A DNA stretch of 64,000 nt from PMG-095 sp037200885 (GTDB lineage Bacteria > Myxococcota_A > Polyangia > Polyangiales > Polyangiaceae), in the NCBI GenBank assembly GCA_037200885.1, contig JBBCIN010000001.1, positions 620,001 through 684,000 on the forward strand. The letters are read 5' to 3'. The translations under genes were made by a program, and so were the position numbers. Shown here in pieces: positions 8,208-16,341 of the stretch. The notes under the pieces are model-generated. The model was not told the DNA's origin, did no database searches, and saw only the letters and a list, made by a program, of their open reading frames with translations. Numbering within the stretch: the stretch's first letter is position 1; every line of letters starts with the position of its first letter.

Positions 8208-8399
8208 CCTTCTATCTGTAGTCGAAGTCGTCGTTTTCGAAAGTCACGATTGCGAGGCAATGGTGATCTTTTTTGCACTCCACTGCCCGCGTGAGCGTCA
8301 GCGGCGCTGGAGGCTTTCGTTACGCTCCAGAAACATGGGTGGCTCGCGGGCGCGCTCGTGCACTGCATTTCCGCCTCAAGCTCGCATCGAGCCGTCGGC

Positions 8400-8807
8400 T
8401 TACTTCTGCTGCGCTTTGATGGCGGCCAGGATCTGCTCGAGCAAGACCTCTTGCTTGGACGGTTCGGCGGGCGGCGCTGCAACCTTGTCGGCGCGCTTCA
8501 ATTTCGCAATCAGCTGCACCATGGCGAAGATGGCGACCGCGACCAGAAAGAAATCGAAGACGTTCTGCAAGAACAGTCCGTAGTTCAGCACCACCGCGGG
8601 CGTCTTTCCTTCCCCAGCAGGACGCAAGGTCCAACCGAGCTGCTTGAGATCGACACCGCTCGTCAGCAACCCGAGTGGCGGCATGATCACGTCCGCGACG
8701 AAGGAACTGACGATTTTCCCGAATGCGGCGCCAATGATCACGCCGACTGCGAGGTCGACGACGTTGCCTTTGACGGCGAATTCTTTGAAATCTTTGATCA
8801 GGCTCAT
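8400..8807 (-). CDS. mscL: Large-conductance mechanosensitive channel MscL
   Basis: 135 residues from ATG 8807 (a TTG two codons upstream is also open). The sequence is a textbook MscL: MSLIKDFKEFAVKGNVVDLA, VGVIIGAAFGKIVSSFVADV (first membrane helix lining the pore), MPPLGLL, a periplasmic loop, then FLQNVFDFFLVAVAIFAMVQ (second helix) and a charged C-terminal helix with KQEVLLEQILAAIKAQ. It forms a homopentameric inner-membrane valve that opens on osmotic downshock. It is a single gene between PilZ and the hybrid kinase, on the same strand as both. Confidence 0.97.
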   Translation of the reverse strand: MSLIKDFKEFAVKGNVVDLAVGVIIGAAFGKIVSSFVADVIMPPLGLLTSGVDLKQLGWTLRPAGEGKTPAVVLNYGLFLQNVFDFFLVAVAIFAMVQLIAKLKRADKVAAPPAEPSKQEVLLEQILAAIKAQQK

Positions 8808-8907
8808 GCGCAATTCCTTCGAAGCTCGAGGCGCTGGGGGGTGTCGGATGCCGAGGTGCCGGGCGAGGATAACAGAACTCGACGCCCTGGTTCCGACGGC
8901 CTAGCGG

Positions 8908-11391
8908 CTAACGCGCGGCCGCAAACTGCGCCAGTTTCAGCACGACTGCGATGACTTCGGTCGGGTCGAGCGGCTTGGCGACGTGCATCAAGAAACCTGC
9001 GTCGAGCGCTTTGCGTCGGTCCTCCGTACGACCGAAACCAGTGAGGGCAGCCGCCGCGACGCGTGCGCTCGGATGCGGTGCCAGAGCGCGAATGCTGCGC
9101 ATGAGATCATAGCCGTCGGTCCCTGGCATGCCGATATCCGAGAGCAATACGTCCGGAGTTTCGCCTTGGATTTGGCGCAAGGCTTCCTCGGCGCTCTCGG
9201 CGGCGCTGACCCGTGCGCCGCTGCCCTCGAGCAGCGCCACCAAAAGCTCGCGCCCGTCCGGATCGTCGTCGACGACCAAGATACTCAGGCCCACGAGCTC
9301 GCGTCGAAGCACCCGCGCTCGCTCAGGGTTTCGTTCCGGATTGCCCTGAGTAGCGGTCAGCGCAGGAGTCGAGACCGGCAAGAGAACGTGGAACGTGGCC
9401 CCTCGTCCGAGCCCTTCACTTTCGACCTCGATGGTCCCCCCGTGAGCCTCCACGATGTGTCTGGAGATGGCTAAGCCCAAGCCGAGGCCGCCATGGGCGC
9501 GCGTGGTCACGCCTTCTGCCTGGGCGAAGCGATCGAAAACGCGAGGCAGCAGCTCGGGCTCGATCCCCCCGCCACTGTCCGAGACGGTCAGACGCAACTT
9601 GTTCTCGAAGCGCTTCAAGGTGACTTGGATGGTGCCGCCAGCGGGAGTGAATTTGATGGCGTTGGTCAGCAGATTCCAAATCACTTGCCGCAGTCGGTTC
9701 TTGTCGCCAAGTAGGCTATCTTTCGTCGTGTCGCGCGTGGTCGAGACGCGGATGCTCTTTTCGTCGCAGGCGGGGCGAAGTGAGTCGACGGCTTCCTCGA
9801 GCACCGTCCATAGGTCGAGCGGCGCGGTTTCGAGGCTCAACTTGCCACTGACGATCCGCGAAACATCCAGCAAATCCTCGATCAGCTCCGCCTGGGTGAC
9901 CGCATTTCGCTCGATGGTTCCCAGCGCGTGCAGGCGCTTGTCCGGGGGCAGATCACCGGACCGCAGCAGACGCGTCCAGCCGAGCATCGCATTCAACGGC
10001 GTCCTCAGTTCGTGCGATACGATGGCCAAGAAATCGTCTTTCGCGCTGTTGGCTAGGTCGGCGCTCTTACGCGCCTCTTGCTCCGATTCATACAGCCGCG
10101 CGAGTCGCCGTTCGCTCTCGGCCAGGTCATCTTGAGCGCGCTTTCGCTCAGTCACGTCCGTACACACGCCGACCAGACGCATCGGGCGACGCTCGGCATC
10201 GTGCAACAAGTTTGCGCGCGCCTCCAGCCAACGCACCTGCCCGTCGGGCCGAATGATGCGATAGATGACGAAATAAGGCTCGCCGGTTCGTAGCGTGCTC
10301 TGAAGGGTGGCGAAAACGCGCTCGCGATCCTCCGGATGCATGTCGTCGCGGTGGCCTTCGAACGTCCCCCCGAAGCTGCCCCGAGGGATGCCGTGGATGT
10401 CCTCCAACATGGCCGACCAGGTGACGTGATTGGCCGCTATTTCCCACTCCCAAGCCCCCATCTTACCGGCTTCCAGCGCAACCAACAGCCGCTGCTCGCC
10501 GGCTTGGGTTTGCTCGAACAATCTTGCGTTGTCGAGCGCGAGCGCCAACCGTCGCGCCAGCTCGCTGCCCAATTGCAGGTCGCGCGCGTCGTAGTTCTTG
10601 GGCAAGCGACTGCCCAGCACCAGAACCCCGAATACCGCGTCGCGAGCCACTAACGGCAAGATCAGCGCGCTCTGTAGCTCGCCTGGCAAAGCGAGGTCGG
10701 TGGATATCGTGGCGCCCGGCAGGAGCTCTCCCGGGTGTTCGACGATGCGCCCGGTGCAGCCCATCACCTGGGCGAGCGGGTGCGTCGCCAAATGCGGGCC
10801 CGAGCGCGTTCGCCTTTGGCGGAGTAGCGCTTCGGTGACCGGATCGCTGTGTGCGAGCAAGCCGAGTCGTAGTTGTCCGTTCTCGACGAAGTCGACCACG
10901 ACCAAGTCGGCGAATGTCGTGAGTAGCGCGCGAGTGAAGGCGTCGAGCATGCCTTGTTCGTCGAACAACGAAGCGAGAACGCTGCTGGCTTCGCTCAGGG
11001 TTTCGAGGTTGTTCTGTGCGCGTACACGCGCGGTGATGTCGTGCGTGACCTTGACGAACCCCCGCAGCACGCCTTGCTCGTCCCGGAGCGAAGACAACGA
11101 AACGTTGGCGATGAAGTGCGTCCCGTCTTTACGAAGCCGCCGCCCATCACCGAGATATTTGCCGGTCTCGCTGGCAATCCTCAGCTCGGTTTCGGGTACT
11201 CCCGCGCGCTGGTCTTGCTCGGTGAACAACAGGCGAAAGTGTCGCCCGCGTACCTCTTCGAGGGTGTAGCCCTTGATCCGCTCTGCTGTTGCGTTCCAAG
11301 TGATGATGGCGCCCTCGGGGTCGAGCATCGACACCGCGTGATCCTGAATGCCGCCCAAGATCAGACTGAACTGGGCTTCCCGAACGCGCAA
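8908..11391 (-). CDS. Hybrid sensor histidine kinase (PAS-GAF-PAS-HisKA-HATPase-REC)
   Basis: 827 residues from a TTG at 11391. Domains: PAS at about 5-125 (SMLDPEGAIITWNATAERIK), GAF at about 128-295, PAS/PAC at about 300-420 (RWLEARANLL), HisKA with the phospho-acceptor in FLAIVSHELRTPLNAML (His460), HATPase with NLLTNAIKFTPAGG, DSGGGI and GGLGLGLAISRHIV, and a receiver with Asp752 in VLLSDIGMPGTDGYD. No membrane segment is seen, so it is probably a cytoplasmic sensor. The frame upstream of the TTG stays coding-like (EQDVAFLRELEALRVREAQF) up to a run of ten C. If that run were nine, an ATG at 11449 would be in frame, adding 19 residues. It is divergent from the REC-GGDEF gene, a likely functional partner. 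Confidence 0.93.
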   Translation of the reverse strand: MRVREAQFSLILGGIQDHAVSMLDPEGAIITWNATAERIKGYTLEEVRGRHFRLLFTEQDQRAGVPETELRIASETGKYLGDGRRLRKDGTHFIANVSLSSLRDEQGVLRGFVKVTHDITARVRAQNNLETLSEASSVLASLFDEQGMLDAFTRALLTTFADLVVVDFVENGQLRLGLLAHSDPVTEALLRQRRTRSGPHLATHPLAQVMGCTGRIVEHPGELLPGATISTDLALPGELQSALILPLVARDAVFGVLVLGSRLPKNYDARDLQLGSELARRLALALDNARLFEQTQAGEQRLLVALEAGKMGAWEWEIAANHVTWSAMLEDIHGIPRGSFGGTFEGHRDDMHPEDRERVFATLQSTLRTGEPYFVIYRIIRPDGQVRWLEARANLLHDAERRPMRLVGVCTDVTERKRAQDDLAESERRLARLYESEQEARKSADLANSAKDDFLAIVSHELRTPLNAMLGWTRLLRSGDLPPDKRLHALGTIERNAVTQAELIEDLLDVSRIVSGKLSLETAPLDLWTVLEEAVDSLRPACDEKSIRVSTTRDTTKDSLLGDKNRLRQVIWNLLTNAIKFTPAGGTIQVTLKRFENKLRLTVSDSGGGIEPELLPRVFDRFAQAEGVTTRAHGGLGLGLAISRHIVEAHGGTIEVESEGLGRGATFHVLLPVSTPALTATQGNPERNPERARVLRRELVGLSILVVDDDPDGRELLVALLEGSGARVSAAESAEEALRQIQGETPDVLLSDIGMPGTDGYDLMRSIRALAPHPSARVAAAALTGFGRTEDRRKALDAGFLMHVAKPLDPTEVIAVVLKLAQFAAAR

Positions 11392-11751
11392 CGCCTCGAG
11401 TTCCCGCAGGAAAGCGACGTCTTGTTCGGGGGGGGGGCGCGGGGTCCATGCTCGACTCAGTCAGCCCGTGCGTCGTTGCACGGATTGTGCCGAATGGGGC
11501 AAGAAATGACCAGACGCAGCCGCTCTGCTCTAGCCTTGCCGGCCCACTTCGGCTCACTTCGGCTCGCGAAGACGAGCTCGCGCCCCTGCTCGATGGGAGT
11601 TGGAATTCGGCCGCTTTTGCTGGGAAATACTGGGTGCGGCGCTCACCTACAAGCGACCAAGCACAAGTGCCTCAATTGGCCGTTGTCGAGGTCAGTGGGA
11701 CCGCCTACCGTTATAGGTCGGCGCGGAGCGCGCGATGATCGAAGAATACCG
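11392..11751. other. Intergenic region between the hybrid kinase and the diguanylate cyclase
   Basis: About 360 bases between divergent genes. It holds the C10 tract (G10 on the plus strand, 11428-11437), a candidate ATG for the kinase at 11447-11449 on the minus strand, and a 10-base tandem repeat (cacttcggct twice) near 11550-11570. Promoters for both genes must lie here, but no convincing -35/-10 pair stands out. A short out-of-frame ATG at 11734 precedes the real start of the cyclase. Confidence 0.5.
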
Positions 11752-12867
11752 ATGAAAGCAAACCTGCTCCTAATCGACGACAGCGAAGCGCAGAGCTCGC
11801 AAATCACCGAATCGCTGGAGCGTTTGGGCTACTCGGTGCAACGCGCTTCCTCCGGCGCCGAGGGCTTGCGCATGGCGCGCGAGAAGCCGCCCGATCTCGT
11901 CTTGCTAGACGTGGTGATGCCGGACATCGATGGCTTCGCGGTGTGCCGCTGGCTCAAGGTGAACGCCGACACCCGCGATATTCCCGTGATCATGTTGACC
12001 GTACGAACCTCGGTCGCCGACCGGATCGCCGGCTTGAACATCGGCGCAGATGACTACCTGCCCAAGCCCATCGATGATCAGGAGCTCGAAGCGCGCATCT
12101 TCGCCGCATTGCGCGTCAAAGCCGCCCACTCCGATCTGAGGGTCCGGAACCAGCAGCTGGAAACGATGCTGCACAGCGTCGAGGCTCTGGCCATCACCGA
12201 TCCCCTCACCGGGCTGTTCAATCGCCGGCGCTTCGCCGACGTGCTCAAGCGCGAGTTTGCGGTCACGCGCCGCTACCGGAACACGCTCAGTTGTTTGCTC
12301 GTCGACATCGATCACTTCAAACAAATCAACGACCGCTTCGGACACGATGCGGGCGACCAGGTCCTGAAAGAGGTCGCGCGACGAATCGTCGGTAGCCTGC
12401 GTGAGGTCGATCTGGCTGCGCGCTACGGCGGTGAAGAATTCGCGATTCTCTTGCCACACACCAGCAAGAAGGATGCAAAAGTCGTCGCCGAACGCTTGCT
12501 CAACAATTTGCGGAAGCAACAGTTCAACTTCGGTAGCGAGCTCGTGCGGGTCACGGCCAGCGTCGGTTGCGCGGGCAACACCGACGTAGCCTCCGGTCAG
12601 GGAGAAGATCTGGTGAAGGCGGCCGACCTGGCGCTGTACGAGGCCAAAAACAGCGGGCGAAACGTGGTGGTCATGTATCGCGGTCCGGCCGACGACGCGG
12701 TCGCGGCCAACTCCATGCCGCCACCGTCCATTCCTTTCCCTGCATCCATGCCCGCGCCTGCAGCGCCGTTCATCGTGAACATGTCGCCGCCCAGCATTCG
12801 CTCGCTTTCGGAGTTGGTGGCACGCCCGGAGCCGTCGGACGAGAGCGGTGAAAAGTCGAACCGCTGA
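11752..12867 (+). CDS. Response regulator with GGDEF domain (diguanylate cyclase)
   Basis: 371 residues from ATG 11752; the frame is open far upstream but the REC domain starts here (MKANLLLIDD). The receiver domain has Asp53 in LVLLDVVMPDIDGF and Lys in YLPKPID. A helical linker (about 118-145) leads to a GGDEF domain with LAITDPLTGLFNRRRF, VDIDHFKQINDRFGH and the active site RYGGEEF (226-230). The inhibitory I-site RxxD is intact (REVD, 217-220), so product feedback is expected. It converts two GTP to c-di-GMP. The last 65 residues are Pro/Ser-rich and probably disordered. It resembles PleD/WspR types with one receiver. Divergent from the hybrid kinase. Confidence 0.95.
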   Translation: MKANLLLIDDSEAQSSQITESLERLGYSVQRASSGAEGLRMAREKPPDLVLLDVVMPDIDGFAVCRWLKVNADTRDIPVIMLTVRTSVADRIAGLNIGADDYLPKPIDDQELEARIFAALRVKAAHSDLRVRNQQLETMLHSVEALAITDPLTGLFNRRRFADVLKREFAVTRRYRNTLSCLLVDIDHFKQINDRFGHDAGDQVLKEVARRIVGSLREVDLAARYGGEEFAILLPHTSKKDAKVVAERLLNNLRKQQFNFGSELVRVTASVGCAGNTDVASGQGEDLVKAADLALYEAKNSGRNVVVMYRGPADDAVAANSMPPPSIPFPASMPAPAAPFIVNMSPPSIRSLSELVARPEPSDESGEKSNR

Positions 12868-13009
12868 GCCGCGAGTCCGACGAGTAGCGGCTATGTTTCC
12901 GCGTTGATCTGAAACCGACCCGAACCACTTGTTCGTTGTGCGGTCGTGACCTGAGAGCTCACAAAGTCTTAGGACTTGTGGAGGGGTCTACATTAACTTC
13001 GGGCCCGCC

Positions 13010-13525
13010 ATGCGAATCAAGACGTGGACTGGTGGCGGGTGTTCGATGATCTTGGCGGCACTATTGGTGAGCAGCGCTTGCTCCGACGAGCAGGCGACAG
13101 GCACCGCTGCTGACGCAGGCGCAACGGGTGACGCCGGCGCCGGAGACAGCGCGGCGGGTGCAGCCGGCAGCGCAGACCCGGGCGCCTTGGTTCATGTCAC
13201 CGCGACGTCGAAAGTGGGCGTCCTACTCGATGAAGTCCCCGACTCGATTCGCGAGCGCGTTGCTGCGGCACTGATCGCCAAGCCGGACTCGTTTTACGAG
13301 GCGCGCGCCAAGCAACAGCTGACGCTGTCCACCTATCGCTTGAACTTTCGCAGTTCCTTCTACGACGAGGACTCGGGCAAGAACCAACTCCCACTGCCGC
13401 CGCCCGAAGTACAAGCGATCCAGTTCGTCAAAACAAGGGCACGACCGCATATCGGGCGACCGTCGAAGGCCACGACTACGTGCTTGCCGACTACGAGCTC
13501 GACGCCACGGTCGTCACCGATCTAA
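13010..13525 (+). CDS. Lysyl-oxidase-like lipoprotein, N-terminal part (frameshifted)
   Basis: This open frame gives 171 residues, but only about the first 140 are authentic. Signal and lipobox: ILAALLVSSACSDE, then an Ala/Gly/Asp-rich tether (TAADAGATGDAGAGDSAAGA) and a folded segment with LVHVTATSKVGVLLDEVPDS and YRLNFRSSFYDEDSGKNQL. At the run of four A (13430-13433) the coding frame breaks; one extra A would join it to the next frame (FVKNKGTTAYRATVEG). After the run this frame becomes Arg/Thr/Ser nonsense. It should be read as the 5' part of one gene spanning 13010-14970. Confidence 0.75.
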   Translation: MRIKTWTGGGCSMILAALLVSSACSDEQATGTAADAGATGDAGAGDSAAGAAGSADPGALVHVTATSKVGVLLDEVPDSIRERVAAALIAKPDSFYEARAKQQLTLSTYRLNFRSSFYDEDSGKNQLPLPPPEVQAIQFVKTRARPHIGRPSKATTTCLPTTSSTPRSSPI

Positions 13526-14970
13526 AATCGCCCGCTATTTCGGAGCCCGCGCTGTCCGAGATTGGAGGCACGTGGCGGGAGGACTTCGTGTTCCCGGTCG
13601 ATCCCGAGCTGATCGTGCAGCGCACTGGTTTTGCCTGCATGGATGAAGCGGAATTCCCGCCGAACAGCGTGGACACTGAAGACGTCGAGTTCTTTTATGA
13701 TCAAACCTGCGACGTCGAGCCCGAGCTCAGCACGGAGGGTTGTCACCTGACGAAGCTCGCGGAAATGTCTTGCGTCGATGCGCTCACGGCGAATGTCGGC
13801 AAGGTGGAGATGCCGATGCACTTCGAACGCCTCGCCTGGGACTCGGACAAAGCCGATGCCGCACGCGTGGGTAAGATCGAAACGTCAGAGGGCGCCGATC
13901 TGGCCGTCGTCGGTGACGAGCTGAACGTGAACCGGCTGACCTATCGCTACATCACCCCGGATGCTTGCTCGGTCGCGGAGCAATGCGTGGGCGGCACCGG
14001 CTGGCGACGTTTGCTGCAATTCAACGCGAGCGAGAAGAACGTGGGCTCCGAAGCCGTGAACATCGGGGACGTGAACTACTTCCTCGACGATGCGATGAGC
14101 GACAACCCGAACGCCAACCACCACGTGTACGAGTACAGCGAGTGTCACCACCACTATCACTTCAACCACTTTGCGACGTTCACTTACGGGGATGACCCAA
14201 ACCTGGGCTCTAAACGGGCATTTTGTCTGGAAAGCGTGGCTCGCTACTCCAACCACGAGGCCAGCCCTACGTGGTCTCCTTATGGCGACTGCACCTTCCA
14301 AGGCATCTCTCCGGGCTGGGGTGATCAGTACAACGCCGGTATCGAGTGTCAGTGGGTGGACGTGACTACCATCGATACCTCGAACGGCCCGATCACCAAA
14401 CCACTCGGCTTGAAGTCGAACCCGGACCAATTCTTGTGCGAGGGCAGGCCGGTGCTGGATGCGAACGGAGATCCGGTGTGGGAGCCCACCGAGTTCAAGA
14501 CTGAAGCTGGGGAGACCGTGGATCGCCAAAAGTGCGACTTCGTGCAGAACGTCGACGCGAACAATTATCAAGCGCGTCCCGTTACGTTGCCGCTGCCCGG
14601 CGAGGGCATGGTCACCGAACCGTGCACGCGCGGTCAGCTGGGCCCCAAGCGCAACTGCGGCTACACCTATGACGCGAAGCTGAGCTCGTGCACTCCTGGC
14701 GCGACCGTCAATTTGAGGTGCAAGACGGCCAGCGGCGCGGCGCCTCAGGCGCTGCGCATCTGTGAAGGCTCCGCCACGCTCGGCGCGGCCGTCGCCTGCG
14801 CAGATGTCGATGCGTTGGCGACCGCGCTGCCGACCAGCGCCGGCGTGAAGGTCAGCTTCGAGTGCCCGAAGCTTCGCGACGAACAGGAGCCGGGTGGCAA
14901 ATACGGGCTCTATTACGGCGCTATTTGGCCGGAGGACGAGACCGCGCCGGTGACATGCGTCGACGACTGA
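13480..14970 (+). CDS. Lysyl-oxidase-like protein, C-terminal catalytic part (frameshifted gene)
   Basis: 496 residues from a TTG at 13480; the genuine frame continues upstream to about 13434, so this start is artificial. Copper site: YSECHHHYHFNHF (His223-His230), matching the lysyl oxidase CHxHYH motif. Both residues that form the lysine tyrosylquinone cofactor are in place: Lys245 in LGSKRAFCLES and Tyr284 in GDQYNAGIECQWVDVT. Family knowledge: lysyl oxidases deaminate lysine or other primary amines on secreted substrates, using copper and O2. Many cysteines suggest disulphides outside the cytoplasm. The end overlaps the convergent beta-propeller gene by 50 bases. If the frameshift is real the secreted form is lost; if it is a sequencing error this is an intact lipoprotein of about 650 residues. 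Confidence 0.8.
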   Translation: MLADYELDATVVTDLKSPAISEPALSEIGGTWREDFVFPVDPELIVQRTGFACMDEAEFPPNSVDTEDVEFFYDQTCDVEPELSTEGCHLTKLAEMSCVDALTANVGKVEMPMHFERLAWDSDKADAARVGKIETSEGADLAVVGDELNVNRLTYRYITPDACSVAEQCVGGTGWRRLLQFNASEKNVGSEAVNIGDVNYFLDDAMSDNPNANHHVYEYSECHHHYHFNHFATFTYGDDPNLGSKRAFCLESVARYSNHEASPTWSPYGDCTFQGISPGWGDQYNAGIECQWVDVTTIDTSNGPITKPLGLKSNPDQFLCEGRPVLDANGDPVWEPTEFKTEAGETVDRQKCDFVQNVDANNYQARPVTLPLPGEGMVTEPCTRGQLGPKRNCGYTYDAKLSSCTPGATVNLRCKTASGAAPQALRICEGSATLGAAVACADVDALATALPTSAGVKVSFECPKLRDEQEPGGKYGLYYGAIWPEDETAPVTCVDD

Positions 14971-16285
14971 GGGCCGCCAGAAGGAACCCTAGCGGCAGCG
15001 CGCAGTCAGCCGCGCGGTTGGAGCTCGGGAATCCGACAGTACAGGAAGAAGACGTTGGTTTGGGCGACGGCAGCGCAGAAGTATTGCCCGCATCGCCCTG
15101 TGGGCCGGCATCATCCGCGCTGGGTAACGGGATGCCAAGTTGTGCTCGCACGAGTGGCCAGTCGCCTTCGCATTCGGCAGCGCTGCACGCGAGTGGTCCA
15201 CGCACCGTCTTCAGATGTAGCAGTGGCTCGAACGTGGAACCGCCGTCGCTGGACGCACCGACGGTGAAGCCACTGTGTTCGTCGGAGCAGGCGTACACGG
15301 TGTCCGCCGTCGCGGCCAAACAAAGCAAACGTAGGCTCGAGCGCTGCTCGAACTTCGAATCGCTCGCGAGCCCGCCGTGTAAGCCATCTTCACCGCCGAA
15401 ATACAGCTGCTTTCCGTCCGGAGACAACGCGAACGAAAGCAGCGAGCCGGAGTAGATGACAGAGATCTGCTCGCCACCCTCGTGGCTGACGAGCAGCCGG
15501 CTGACGCTGGCACTGCTCGTTCGCAGGTAGACCGTATCCGCGTCTTCTGGGTCGACCGCGGCGATGTAAACGCCTTGCTCGAGCTTCGGGTCGAACGGTA
15601 CTGGGTACTCGGTCCAGTGCGTTCCATCATCGTCCGATCTGAATAACGAGCCTGAACGCACGTCGTCGACCGAACGCGTGCCGGAGGCGTACACGCGGTG
15701 CGGGTCACTTTTCGCGGTGTCCAGCGTCGTCACTAGGACCGTCTGATCGATCGGGCTCCCATAGGGCAGAAACGAGCGACCTTCGTCGTCGCTGGCCAGG
15801 ATGCGCGCGCTGTAGCCGACACTTTGCGCGTCCCAAACCAGGGCCAGCGCATGGCTTGGCACGTCTTGGCGCACCGTCAAGTCGATCACCGGCGAGCCGC
15901 CCAGATCAGCCTCACTGAAGCCCCAGCTGCAACCTTGATCCGCGGAGCGCGCGATGCCCTCGGACAGACTCGCGATGATCGTGCCAGCTCCCAGCAAACC
16001 GATCGTCGGATCTTGAACTCCAGAGTAGCCGACGGCACGCTCGCAGATCCAGTCCCAGTTCTGTCCGGCATCGTGCGAAACCAAGAAGCCGAACGTGGTG
16101 CGCACGGCCAAAAAGTCCGCATCGTCCGGCGCGACCACGAGTTGATCGGCTTTGGGGTACCGGCCATTGGCCTGCGCGCCGCGCGAAGTGCAAAGCAGCG
16201 CTACGCAGGCGCAGACAGCCGCGAAGCGCGTCGCGTGCGCGCGATGGCGTGTGCGAACCCGCCGGACCGTTTCACGACTCCGCAT
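14921..16285 (-). CDS. Secreted beta-propeller (BNR/sortilin-like) protein with MYXO-CTERM-like tail
   Basis: 454 residues from ATG 16285 (MRSRETVRRV). The signal peptide is RFAAVCACVALLCTSRGAQA. The body carries repeated blades of the BNR/VPS10 kind: TFGFLVSHDAGQNWDWICE, GIARSADQGCSWGF, ILASDDEGRSFLP, LFRSDDDGTHWTEYP, VGASSDGGSTFEPL, alternating with DADFLAVRTT/DADTVYLRTS strands. The C-terminus has a Cys (SSSCTVGF), then Asn/Arg, a hydrophobic helix (LPLGFLLAALS) and RRR, which resembles the MYXO-CTERM sorting tag of myxobacteria. A cell-surface binding role is inferred. The frame is open further upstream but that part overlaps the SH3 gene, so the later start is preferred. Confidence 0.75.
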   Translation of the reverse strand: MRSRETVRRVRTRHRAHATRFAAVCACVALLCTSRGAQANGRYPKADQLVVAPDDADFLAVRTTFGFLVSHDAGQNWDWICERAVGYSGVQDPTIGLLGAGTIIASLSEGIARSADQGCSWGFSEADLGGSPVIDLTVRQDVPSHALALVWDAQSVGYSARILASDDEGRSFLPYGSPIDQTVLVTTLDTAKSDPHRVYASGTRSVDDVRSGSLFRSDDDGTHWTEYPVPFDPKLEQGVYIAAVDPEDADTVYLRTSSASVSRLLVSHEGGEQISVIYSGSLLSFALSPDGKQLYFGGEDGLHGGLASDSKFEQRSSLRLLCLAATADTVYACSDEHSGFTVGASSDGGSTFEPLLHLKTVRGPLACSAAECEGDWPLVRAQLGIPLPSADDAGPQGDAGNTSALPSPKPTSSSCTVGFPSSNRAADCALPLGFLLAALSRRRMSPARSRPPAK

Positions 16286-16341
16286 CCGAACCGAAACATG
16301 CCACAGATCGACCCGATTTTCGGCGAGATTGCCGCGCCCGG

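Noticed and set aside
10954..11751. Long 5' extension of the diguanylate cyclase frame
   Set aside because: It runs opposite the hybrid kinase coding region; the receiver domain begins exactly at ATG 11752.
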